Source: FEN-1219 sp963810755
GTDB taxonomy: Bacteria > Pseudomonadota > Gammaproteobacteria > Steroidobacterales > Rariloculaceae
DNA length: 64,000 nt
Direction: 5' to 3'
Assembly: GCA_963810755.1 (NCBI GenBank)
Contig: CAWEOP010000002.1
Coordinates: 186,001-250,000 of the forward strand
The first letter of the stretch is position 1, and the number at the start of each line of letters is the position of its first letter. Shown piece after piece: positions 36,072 through 44,630 of this stretch. A program made the position numbers and the translations under genes. The notes beneath the pieces are model-generated. The model made no database searches and was not told where the DNA came from. It saw only the letters and a program-made list of their open reading frames with translations.

Positions 36072-37187
36072 CTAACGCACGCGAACGACGATCTTCCCCA
36101 TGTAGTCGCCGTCGGCCATGAGGTCGAACGCCGCGGGCGCCTCGTCGAACTCGAACACTCGGTCGATCACGGGATGGACCTCGTGCTCGGCGATGAACGC
36201 GTTCATCGCCTCGAAGTCGGCGCGTGCGCCGACATAGATCGCCGTGAGGTGCGCGCCCGCGCCGAACAGCGCTCCCGTCGGAATCTGGGGCGCGAATCCG
36301 GACAACGTGCCGATCAACGCGACGTGGCCGTCGAGCGCGAGCGCCTCGAGCGCCTTCGCGACCGTGTCGGTGCCTCCGACCTCGAGCACCTGCTTCACGC
36401 CGACACCACCCGTGAGCATCCGGACCTCTTTCTGCCAGTCGGGATTCGTACGGTAGTTGACGGTGCCGAATGCGCCGAGCTTGCGTGCCTTCTCGAGCTT
36501 CGCGTCGCTCGAGCTCGTGATGATGGGTTTCGCGCCCGCCGCGGCCGCGAGCACGAGCCCGAACGTCGAGACGCCGCCCGTGCCTTCGAGCAGCACGTAG
36601 TTGCCGGCTTTGAGCCCGCCATACTTGAACAGCCCGACCCACGCGGTGACGCCCGCGGTCGGCAGCGTCGCGGCTTCCTCGTACGTGAGGTGTTTCGGGA
36701 TCGCGACGAGCGACTCCTCGTTCGAGACGATCATCTCGGACAGCATGCCGGCCGCGTTGCCGCCGCGGGCCGAGTCGAGCGCTTCGGGGGTGCGGTCGCC
36801 GTCGAGCCAGCCCTGCATGAAGATCCCTGCGACGCGATCGCCGACCTTGAAGCGCGTGACGCCGGCGCCGAGTGCCACGACCTCGCCCGCGCCGTCCGCG
36901 AACGGAATGCCGCCCGTCATGTCTTGCGGGCCGCCCGGCTTGCTGTCGCGCATGTTCACGTCGTAGCCGCCGTTGATCGACGTCGCGTGGATTCGCACGA
37001 GCACCTCGCGCGCGCGGGGCTTAGGCATCGGCACTTGCTTGAGCACCACCTCGTACGCCGTGCCGTCGGCACGCGGCGCGAATTGATACTGGCGGATCGT
37101 TGCGTTCTGCGCGGCGGCGGCGAGCGGTGCGCCGCACACGAGCAACGCGAGACAACGTGTGCGAAGGCCGAGGCGAGCGATCAGCAT
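36072..37187 (-). CDS. Exported zinc-free MDR (quinone oxidoreductase-like) protein
   Basis: A 371-residue member of the medium-chain dehydrogenase/reductase superfamily. The GroES-like half (REVLVRIHATSINGGYDVNM, GGIPFADGAGEVVALGAGVT) lacks the zinc cysteines. The Rossmann half has GNYVLLEGTGGVSTFGLVLA and AKPIITSSSDAKLEKARKLG, as in QOR-type NADPH enzymes. The ATG at 37187 gives a clear signal peptide (RCLALLVCGAPLAAAAQN), odd for a normally cytoplasmic enzyme. An upstream extension to 37322 exists but has no conserved sequence. The gene is divergent from the ABC array. Confidence 0.83.
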   Translation of the reverse strand: MLIARLGLRTRCLALLVCGAPLAAAAQNATIRQYQFAPRADGTAYEVVLKQVPMPKPRAREVLVRIHATSINGGYDVNMRDSKPGGPQDMTGGIPFADGAGEVVALGAGVTRFKVGDRVAGIFMQGWLDGDRTPEALDSARGGNAAGMLSEMIVSNEESLVAIPKHLTYEEAATLPTAGVTAWVGLFKYGGLKAGNYVLLEGTGGVSTFGLVLAAAAGAKPIITSSSDAKLEKARKLGAFGTVNYRTNPDWQKEVRMLTGGVGVKQVLEVGGTDTVAKALEALALDGHVALIGTLSGFAPQIPTGALFGAGAHLTAIYVGARADFEAMNAFIAEHEVHPVIDRVFEFDEAPAAFDLMADGDYMGKIVVRVR

Positions 37188-37454
37188 GCGCGCTCCGTGA
37201 CGATGTCGAACGTGCGAAATCATAGACGAATATGTTTGCGCAGCGAGCCCCGTGACGGACGAGTGGCGCCAGCGCGGATGGAGGGTCCGCCGTCGATTCG
37301 GCGCACGGGCGAACCGTCCCATTTGCGGGACGGCGTGCCACGGGCGCGGGACACGAGCAGATCTGCGCGCGACGGCTTCGCTACATCGACGTTCACAGAA
37401 TCATCGAGTTACGATCGGCCGCCGGTTTGGCACGCCGGTTGCTTAGGGAGGCCT

Positions 37455-38702
37455 ATGGACATCCCACGCCCCGAGAACAAGCGCAAGAAACGCCTCCGCC
37501 AAATGGGCTATGCGGCCGGCGGCGTGCTCGTGCTCGCGGCTGCGACCGCCGGGCTCATGCGGCTCGAGCCCGCAGCGCCGAGCGTCGCGATGGCGTCCGT
37601 GTTTCCAGACACGGTGCGCGAAGGCGAAATGCTGCGCGAAGTCCGCGGACCGGGGACGCTCGTGCCGCGGGCGATCCGGTGGATCGGCGCGCAAGCCGAG
37701 GGGCGCGTGGATCGCGTGATCGTGCGGCCGGGCGCGGTGGTCGAGGTCGACACGGTGCTCGTCGAAATGTCGAATCCCGAGCTCGTGCAGCAGATGGAGG
37801 AGGCGCGCTACGCCGTCGAGGGCGCAGAGGCGGAGCTCGCGGAGCTCAAGCTCACTCTTACGAACAAGCAGCTCGATCAACGCGCCGCCGTCGCGGCCGC
37901 CAACGCCGAATACGAGAGCGCGCGCCTCACGGCCGAGGCCCAGAAGGCCGCCGGCGACGTCGTGCGGCGGCTCGATTACCAGCGCTCGGAGCTCCTGGCC
38001 GAGCAACGGAAGGTGCTGCTCGACGTGGAGCACGAGCGGCTCAATCAGTTCGCGGCCTCGATGGAGGCGCAGCTCGCGGTGCGCAAGGCGCGCGTCAGCC
38101 AGGTCCGTAACGCCTATGAGCGCATGCGCGAGCGCGTCGAGTCTCTAGCCGTGCGCGCGGGCGCCGCGGGCGTCGTGCAGGAAATGCTCGTCGAGGAAGG
38201 GCAACGGCTCGCGGTCGGCGCGAACATCGCGCGCGTCGCGCAGCCGGACGACCTGCAAGCGGAGCTCCGCGTGCCGGAGACACAGGCGCGCGATGTGCTG
38301 GTTGGACAGCTCGTGCGCGTGGACACGCGCAACGGCATCGTCGAAGGCAGAGTGTCGCGGATCGACCCGGCCGTGCAGAACGGCACCGTGCAGGTGGACG
38401 TGGAGCTCACGGGCGAGCTGCCGCGCGGCGCGCGGCCCGACCTCTCGGTCGACGGCACGATCGAGATCGAGCGGCTCGCGCACGTGATTTTCATGGGACG
38501 CCCCGCTTACGGGCAGCCGAACACGACCGTCGGGATCTTCAAGATCGTCGAAGACGGCCGCTACGCGGTGAGAGTGCCCGTAGAGCTCGGCCGCACCTCG
38601 GTGAACGCGGTCGAGATCCTCAAGGGCCTCGTACCCGGCGATCGAGTCATCCTGTCGGACACGTCGGCCTGGGAAGATGCGGACCGCATTCGCTTGAACT
38701 GA
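37455..38702 (+). CDS. Membrane fusion protein (HlyD/MacA type) of the ABC array
   Basis: A 415-residue periplasmic adaptor. One membrane helix (residues 18-37, GYAAGGVLVLAAATAGLM) is followed by a lipoyl-like half (IRWIGAQAEGRVDRVIVRPG, AVVEVDTVLVEMSNPELVQQ), a coiled-coil hairpin (residues 115-240), the second lipoyl half (LAVRAGAAGVVQEMLVEEGQ) and beta-barrel domains (VRIDPAVQNGTVQVDVELTG-type sequence). The ATG at 37455 has GGGAGG upstream; the much longer upstream frame lies over the divergent gene. It heads a + strand cluster of ABC ATPases and permeases and probably links them to an outer-membrane channel encoded elsewhere. Confidence 0.9.
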   Translation: MDIPRPENKRKKRLRQMGYAAGGVLVLAAATAGLMRLEPAAPSVAMASVFPDTVREGEMLREVRGPGTLVPRAIRWIGAQAEGRVDRVIVRPGAVVEVDTVLVEMSNPELVQQMEEARYAVEGAEAELAELKLTLTNKQLDQRAAVAAANAEYESARLTAEAQKAAGDVVRRLDYQRSELLAEQRKVLLDVEHERLNQFAASMEAQLAVRKARVSQVRNAYERMRERVESLAVRAGAAGVVQEMLVEEGQRLAVGANIARVAQPDDLQAELRVPETQARDVLVGQLVRVDTRNGIVEGRVSRIDPAVQNGTVQVDVELTGELPRGARPDLSVDGTIEIERLAHVIFMGRPAYGQPNTTVGIFKIVEDGRYAVRVPVELGRTSVNAVEILKGLVPGDRVILSDTSAWEDADRIRLN

Positions 38703-38757
38703 CGCTTGCGGTCCGAATGAGCGGGCCGCGCATCTAATCGTTTTCGAGGTACATGAC

Positions 38758-39567
38758 ATGAACGCTGCCGCCACTCCGCTTTCGTCAACGAGCGCCGCTT
38801 CGCCGTTGATCAAGCTCGACGACCTGAAGAAAGTGTTCTTCACAGACGAGGTCGAGACGCATGCACTGTCAGGCGTGCACTTCGAGATCGCGAAGGGCGA
38901 CTACATGTCGATCGCGGGCCCGTCGGGCTGCGGCAAATCGACGCTACTGTCGATCTTGGGCCTGCTCGACAGCCCGAGCGGCGGCCGCTATCTCTTGAAC
39001 AACACGCCGGTCGAGAGCCTCGACGCGTCGCAGCGTGCGTACATCCGCAATAAAGAGATCGGCTTCATCTTCCAGGCGTTCAATCTCATCGGCGACCTCA
39101 CGGTGTTCGAGAACGTGGAGCTCCCGCTCACGTACCGCGCCGGCATGGGCGCGAAGGAACGGAAGGAACGAGCGATCAACGCGCTCGAGCGCGTCCGGAT
39201 GGCGCATCGGCTGCACCACTATCCCGCACAGCTCTCGGGCGGTCAGCAGCAGCGGGTCGCCGTCGCGCGCGCGCTCGTCGGGAGCCCCTCGATCCTGCTC
39301 GCGGACGAGCCCACGGGTAACTTGGACTCGAAGAACGGCGAGGCCGTGATGGGCCTTTTGTCCGAGCTGCACTCCGAAGGCGCGACGATCTGCATCGTCA
39401 CGCACGACCCGCGCTACGCGGACTACGCGGACCGCAAGATCCACATGTTCGACGGCCGCGTCGTCGACGAGGAGACGCTGCACCGGTTGCGCGAGGAAGA
39501 GGACAAGCGGATCGCCGAGCAAGCTCGGCGCGGGCGGCCGGCGGCGTCTTCGCCGCCGGCACTGTAA
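38758..39567 (+). CDS. ABC transporter ATP-binding protein (MacB/LolD-like), first
   Basis: A 269-residue ATPase with all canonical motifs: Walker A GPSGCGKST, Q-loop GFIFQAFNLIGDLTVFEN, signature LSGGQQQRVAVARAL, Walker B ILLADEPTGNLD with a standard D-loop, and the switch His in IVTHDPRYADYAD. It drives the FtsX-like permeases that follow in the same operon. The C-terminal tail after residue 235 is charged then Ala/Pro-rich. It starts 55 bases after the fusion protein gene. Confidence 0.93.
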   Translation: MNAAATPLSSTSAASPLIKLDDLKKVFFTDEVETHALSGVHFEIAKGDYMSIAGPSGCGKSTLLSILGLLDSPSGGRYLLNNTPVESLDASQRAYIRNKEIGFIFQAFNLIGDLTVFENVELPLTYRAGMGAKERKERAINALERVRMAHRLHHYPAQLSGGQQQRVAVARALVGSPSILLADEPTGNLDSKNGEAVMGLLSELHSEGATICIVTHDPRYADYADRKIHMFDGRVVDEETLHRLREEEDKRIAEQARRGRPAASSPPAL

Positions 39568-39582
39568 CGCGGCGAGCCGCAT

Positions 39583-42081
39583 ATGAACCGGCTAGACGCC
39601 GTCGCGCACGATCTGCGTTACGCGATTCGAGGGTTGGCGCGCACGCCGCTGTTCACCCTCGTCGCGCTGCTGACGCTCGCGATCGGGAGTGGCGCGAACA
39701 CCGCGGTGTTCAGCGTCGTCGACGGCGTGCTGCTGAAGCCGCTGCCGTATCCACATCCCGAGGAGCTCGTCGCGGTTTGGCACGAAGCACCAGGGGCGCC
39801 CGGCATAGCGACGGCGGCGGGCGGCTTGCGCGTCTCGCCGTCGATGTTGATCACCTATCAGGACGAAAACAGCGCGTTCGAGCAGCTCGGCATGTGGGTC
39901 ACGGGCACGGCGACGGTCACTGGCTCCGCGGAGCCCGAGCAGGTTGCCGCCATCGCGACGATGGGCGGAGTTTTGCAGGCGTTGGCCGTCCCGCCGCTGT
40001 TCGGGCGATGGCTCGAGGCGAGCGACGAAGATCCGAACGGACCGACACGCGTCCTGCTGACCTACGACTATTGGCAGCGGCGGTTCGGCGGTGACGAGAA
40101 CGTCGTGGGGCGCAACCTCACGGTGAACGCCCAGTCGGCGGAGATCGTCGGCGTGATGCCGCGGGGATTCCGTGTCGTCGACTCACGGGCGGATCTCATC
40201 ACACCGCTACGCTTCCCGCGCGTGGGATTGGTTCCACCGCCGTTCTTCGGCACGGGCATCGCGCGGCTCAAGCCCGGCGTCACGATCGAGCAGGCGAACG
40301 CCGATCTAACGCGGCTCCTGCCTACGTGGCTCGAGAGGTTTCCCTTCCAGAACGGCGGAGACGCCAAGGCCAACTACCTCGGCATCTGGAAAATAACGCC
40401 CGCGATTCGCCCGCTGATGCAGGACGTGGTCGGTAAGGTGGGCAACGTGCTCTGGGTCGTAATGGGCACGATCGGCGTGGTCCTGCTGATTGCCTGCGCG
40501 AACGTCATGAACCTGCTGCTCGTGCGCTCCGAGAAGCGCCGCCCAGAGCTCGCGGTGCGCGCCGCGCTCGGCGCGGGCGCCTGGCGGATCATGCGGACGT
40601 TGCTCATCGAGAGCGCTCTGCTCGGGGTCGCCGGCGGTGCCGCCGGCGTAGCGCTCGCCTACGGCGCGCTCACGTTGATCAAGCGGTTGGCGCCCGCGAC
40701 GCTGCCCCGCATCGACGCGATCGCGCTAGACTCGCGCGCGCTCGTTTTCACGCTCGCGGTTTCTACGATCGCGGGCTTCACGCTCGGGCTCATCCCGGCA
40801 CTGCGCTACGCCGGCCCCAAGATCAACGCGGCACTACGCGGCGGCGGACGCAGCGGTACTCAGAGCAGAGCGCAGTATCGCTCACAGAACGCGCTCGTCG
40901 TAGCGCAAGTGGCCCTCGCGCTGGTGCTCCTCGTGAGCTCGGGTCTCATGATTCGCACGTCGCTGGCGCTGCTCGAGGTCGACCCCGGCTTCACGCAGCC
41001 TGAGTCCCTGCAGATCGCGCGGATCCAAATTCCTCCGCCGCTCGAAGAGGACGCCACTCGCGTCACGCAGATGCAGAACGCGATTCTCGATGCGATCGCT
41101 GCGATCCCGAGCGTGAGCTCGGTGGGCTTCGTGAGCGGCATGCCGATGGAAGGGGTGCTGACGAACTGGGACGGTATCGGTGTCGAGGATCAGCTCCGCG
41201 AGCCGAACGCAGAAATCGCGATGCGCACGATGAAGACCGTGTCCCCCGGACTGTTCCGTACGACCGGCACGCGTCTCGTGGCCGGCCGCGAGCTCGATTG
41301 GTCGGACATCTACGAACGACACACGGTCGCGCTCGTCTCCGAGAACCTCGCACGCGAGCTTTGGCGGGATCCGGCCGCCGCGATTGGCAAGCGGATTCGG
41401 TGGGGCGGCGCGGGCGCCGACTGGCGCGAGGTCATCGGCGTGGTCCAAGACACGCGCGACAACGGGTCGCAAGAGGCGCCTCCCGCGACCGTCTATTGGC
41501 CGCCTCTGATGAAGATCAGAAACGGCGACTACATCGACCGCAACGTAACGCTCGCGATACGCAGCCCGCTCGCGGGCAACGAGCCTTTCATCCGGCAGAT
41601 CCAGCAAGCGGTGTGGTCCGTGAACGGCGACCTGCCGCTCGCATCCGTGCAGACGATGCAGGACCTCTACGACCGCTCCATGGCGCGCACGTCGTTCACG
41701 CTCGTGATGGTCGCGATCGCGGGCGCCGCGGCGCTCGTCCTCGGCGTCGTCGGCTTGTACGGCATGATCTCGTACGTCGTGTCGCAGCGGCGGCGTGAGA
41801 TCGCGATCCGGCTGGCGCTCGGCGCGCAGCAGAGCACCGTGACAGGCGCATTCGTTCGCTACGGCGTGGGGCTCGCGGCCGTCGGAGTCGTGATCGGGCT
41901 CGGCGCGGCGGCGGCCGTGACGCGGCTGATGAGCTCGCTCCTCTACGACGTGAGCGCCGTCGATCCCGTGACATATGCCGCCGTGGCACTCGTGCTCACG
42001 CTCGCCGCAGTCCTCGCGAGCTACTTCCCCGCGCGCCGCGCGGCGGCTGTGGATCCTGCGGAAGCATTGACGGCGGAATAG
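39583..42081 (+). CDS. ADOP/MacB-like ABC permease 1
   Basis: An 832-residue permease of the duplicated-orphan-permease (ADOP) type: two copies of a MacB periplasmic core plus FtsX domain. The N-terminus is VAHDLRYAIRGLARTPLFTL followed by LTLAIGSGANTAVFSVVDGV, then periplasmic region 1, the first FtsX helices (VVMGTIGVVLLIACANVMNL), periplasmic region 2 and the final helices (MVAIAGAAALVLGVVGLYGM, LAAVLASYFPARRAAAVDPA). It ends with the usual DPAEAL signature. It starts 15 bases after the ATPase gene. Cargo is unknown. Confidence 0.9.
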   Translation: MNRLDAVAHDLRYAIRGLARTPLFTLVALLTLAIGSGANTAVFSVVDGVLLKPLPYPHPEELVAVWHEAPGAPGIATAAGGLRVSPSMLITYQDENSAFEQLGMWVTGTATVTGSAEPEQVAAIATMGGVLQALAVPPLFGRWLEASDEDPNGPTRVLLTYDYWQRRFGGDENVVGRNLTVNAQSAEIVGVMPRGFRVVDSRADLITPLRFPRVGLVPPPFFGTGIARLKPGVTIEQANADLTRLLPTWLERFPFQNGGDAKANYLGIWKITPAIRPLMQDVVGKVGNVLWVVMGTIGVVLLIACANVMNLLLVRSEKRRPELAVRAALGAGAWRIMRTLLIESALLGVAGGAAGVALAYGALTLIKRLAPATLPRIDAIALDSRALVFTLAVSTIAGFTLGLIPALRYAGPKINAALRGGGRSGTQSRAQYRSQNALVVAQVALALVLLVSSGLMIRTSLALLEVDPGFTQPESLQIARIQIPPPLEEDATRVTQMQNAILDAIAAIPSVSSVGFVSGMPMEGVLTNWDGIGVEDQLREPNAEIAMRTMKTVSPGLFRTTGTRLVAGRELDWSDIYERHTVALVSENLARELWRDPAAAIGKRIRWGGAGADWREVIGVVQDTRDNGSQEAPPATVYWPPLMKIRNGDYIDRNVTLAIRSPLAGNEPFIRQIQQAVWSVNGDLPLASVQTMQDLYDRSMARTSFTLVMVAIAGAAALVLGVVGLYGMISYVVSQRRREIAIRLALGAQQSTVTGAFVRYGVGLAAVGVVIGLGAAAAVTRLMSSLLYDVSAVDPVTYAAVALVLTLAAVLASYFPARRAAAVDPAEALTAE

Positions 42082-42093
42082 GAGTCTCCTGCA

Positions 42094-44523
42094 ATGCGGT
42101 TCTTGCTCGAAGACGTTCGCTACGCCGTGCGCGCGCTCAGCAAGCGCCCGTTGCACGCGGCCGTGATCGCGCTCGTCCTCGCGCTCGCGATCGGCGCGAA
42201 CACGACCGTCTTCAGCGTCCTGAACGCTTTCTATCTGCGGCCGCTGTCGTACCCCGAAGGCGAGCGGCTCGTGCTCGTGTACGACTCGTATCGCACGGTA
42301 GGTATCGAGAACGCGGGCACTGCCATCCCCGACTACCTCGAACGCCGCGAGCAGGCGCCGTCGCTCGAGAGTCTCGCGATCTTCGCAACGGCCGGGCGCA
42401 CGCTCTCCGGCGACGGGACGCCGGAGCGCCTGCTGCTCACGCGCGCGTCGCCGTCGATGTTCGACGTGCTGCGCACGCAGCCGGCCGTTGGGCGCGCGTT
42501 CACGGACGACGAAGCGACCACGGGCAACGACCGCGTCATCGTCCTGAGCCATCCGTTCTGGAGCACGCGCTTCGGAGCGCAGCGCGACATCGTCGGCCGT
42601 GATATCCGCCTCGACGGTGAATCCTTCCGGGTGATCGGCGTGATGCCGGAGGGGTTCGGCTATCCGAGCCGCGACATCGACGCGTGGACACCGTTCGCGT
42701 TCACTCCGCAGCAGACGAGCGACGCTGCGCGCGGTAACCAGTTCTCCGTCAGCCTGGGCCGCCTGCGCCCCGGCGCCACGATCGACGGCTTGAACGCGGA
42801 GCTCGCGGCGATCGTGAGCCGCAACGTCGCCGCGGGCCGCCTGGATCCCGAGGCCGTGACCGTCGCGGGCTTCACGGGACGCGCGCAGGCGCTCCGCGAC
42901 AATCAAGTCGGGAGCCTCGCGCAGATGTTGGTGTTGCTGCAAGGAATCGTCATCGCCGTGCTGCTGATCGCTTGCGCGAACGTAGCGAACCTGCAGCTTG
43001 CGCGCGCCGCGACGCGTCGCAAGGAGCTCGCGGTGCGCGCAGCTCTCGGGGCGGCCGGAGCGCGACTCGTGCGGCTCGTGCTCGTCGAGAGCCTCGTGCT
43101 CGCGCTCGGCGGCGCGGCGCTCGGCTTGGCGCTCGCGCTCGGCGGTATCGAGCTCGTGCGCGCGCTCGGGCTCGATCGAGCGAGCGACGGCTTCGAGCTC
43201 ACGCTCGACGCGCCGTGCCTCGCGTTTACGCTCGGGACGGCCATCGTCGCGGCACTCTTGTCGGGTGTGCCGCCCGTGATCGCGCTGCTGCGCGACGACC
43301 TCACGCGTGCCGTGCGCGAGGCAGGGCGCCAGAGCGGCGGCGGCCGCGACTCGCACGCGTTGCGCAGCACGCTCGTGGTGGTGCAGCTCGGCATGAGCCT
43401 CGCGCTGCTCGTCGGCGCCGGGCTGCTCACGAAGACGTTCTACGCACTCCAAACCGAAGGAGCCGGCTTCGTAGCGAGCGGCGTCTGGACGGCACGCATC
43501 GGCCTACCGGCGAGTCGCTACTCCGGGGACAGCGGGGCGCGCTTCGAGCAGGAGGCGCTCGCGGCACTTCGGGCACTGCCCGGTGTCGCGGAGGCGGGGT
43601 TCACGTCGATCCTGCCGTTCGCTGGCAACAACGATCAAGCGTCGACCGTCATCGAGGGCTACGTGCCCCCGGCCGGCGCGTCGCCGCCGCACGCGCAGCA
43701 CCGCAGCATCGACGAAGGCTACTTGCCGACGCTCAGTATCCCGGTGATCGCGGGCCGCAACTTCAACGCAACGGAGAGCGAACCCGTCGTGATCGTCGAC
43801 GAGAACGTGGCAGCGCGCTATTGGCCGGCAGGCAGCGCGGTCGGCCAGCGAGTGCGCCTGGAAGCCGACCCGTCGGGAGTCTGGTCGACGATCGTCGGGG
43901 TCGTGCCCGCGGTGAAGCAGGCGAGCCTCGCCGAAGACCCGCTCAAGGAAACGATGTACTGGCACTATTCGCAGCGGCCGATGCTCAGCGGAGCGTTCAC
44001 GCTACGCACGACGCTACCGCCGGAGCAGCTCACGCGCGTCGCGAGTGCCGCGATCGCCGAGCTCGATCCCGAGCTCGCACTGTCCGAACCCATGCCGATG
44101 GACACGCGCGTGCTGCGCTCGATGGGTCCGCAGCGAACGCCGATGGTTCTCACGCTCGTGTTCGCGGGTATCGCATTCACGCTGGCCGTGGTCGGCATTT
44201 ACGGCGTGCTGAGCTGGGCCGTGACGCAGCGCGTCGGCGAGATCGGCGTGCGGATGGCGCTCGGCGCACGCAGCCTCGACATCGTGCGGATGATCCTTAA
44301 GCAAGGCGCGCGCACGACCGCAATCGGGCTCGCGGTCGGCATCGTCGCCGCGGTCGCGCTCGGCCGGGTGCTCGCGTCGCAAATCGAAAGAGTCGGCGCC
44401 TTCGATCCCGCGGTGCTCGCGCTCGCCGTCGTGGGGCTCGGCGTTGCAGCGCTGTTCGCGACGTGGCTGCCGGCGCATCGAGCGGCGCGCATCGATCCGC
44501 TCCAAGCGTTGCGCGACGAGTAG
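42094..44523 (+). CDS. ADOP/MacB-like ABC permease 2
   Basis: An 809-residue paralogue of permease 1. The start reads FLLEDVRYAVRALSKRPLHA and ALVLALAIGANTTVFSVLNA; the first FtsX core is LQGIVIAVLLIACANVANLQ with the coupling-helix-like ATRRKELAVRAALGAAGARL; the second is FAGIAFTLAVVGIYGVLSWA; it ends with RAARIDPLQALRDE. The ATG at 42094 follows GGAGTC 12 bases after permease 1. The periplasmic parts differ much more from permease 1 than the membrane parts, suggesting different partners or cargo. Confidence 0.9.
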   Translation: MRFLLEDVRYAVRALSKRPLHAAVIALVLALAIGANTTVFSVLNAFYLRPLSYPEGERLVLVYDSYRTVGIENAGTAIPDYLERREQAPSLESLAIFATAGRTLSGDGTPERLLLTRASPSMFDVLRTQPAVGRAFTDDEATTGNDRVIVLSHPFWSTRFGAQRDIVGRDIRLDGESFRVIGVMPEGFGYPSRDIDAWTPFAFTPQQTSDAARGNQFSVSLGRLRPGATIDGLNAELAAIVSRNVAAGRLDPEAVTVAGFTGRAQALRDNQVGSLAQMLVLLQGIVIAVLLIACANVANLQLARAATRRKELAVRAALGAAGARLVRLVLVESLVLALGGAALGLALALGGIELVRALGLDRASDGFELTLDAPCLAFTLGTAIVAALLSGVPPVIALLRDDLTRAVREAGRQSGGGRDSHALRSTLVVVQLGMSLALLVGAGLLTKTFYALQTEGAGFVASGVWTARIGLPASRYSGDSGARFEQEALAALRALPGVAEAGFTSILPFAGNNDQASTVIEGYVPPAGASPPHAQHRSIDEGYLPTLSIPVIAGRNFNATESEPVVIVDENVAARYWPAGSAVGQRVRLEADPSGVWSTIVGVVPAVKQASLAEDPLKETMYWHYSQRPMLSGAFTLRTTLPPEQLTRVASAAIAELDPELALSEPMPMDTRVLRSMGPQRTPMVLTLVFAGIAFTLAVVGIYGVLSWAVTQRVGEIGVRMALGARSLDIVRMILKQGARTTAIGLAVGIVAAVALGRVLASQIERVGAFDPAVLALAVVGLGVAALFATWLPAHRAARIDPLQALRDE

Positions 44524-44630
44524 GCGAGGGGGGCGCGGCGAGATGAGCTCGGATACGAACGAATCTCGTGCGAGAAATCCCTCCGCAGAGGGGTCGCGGG
44601 CCGCGCCGCCTGTGCGCGAAGGAGCCACCG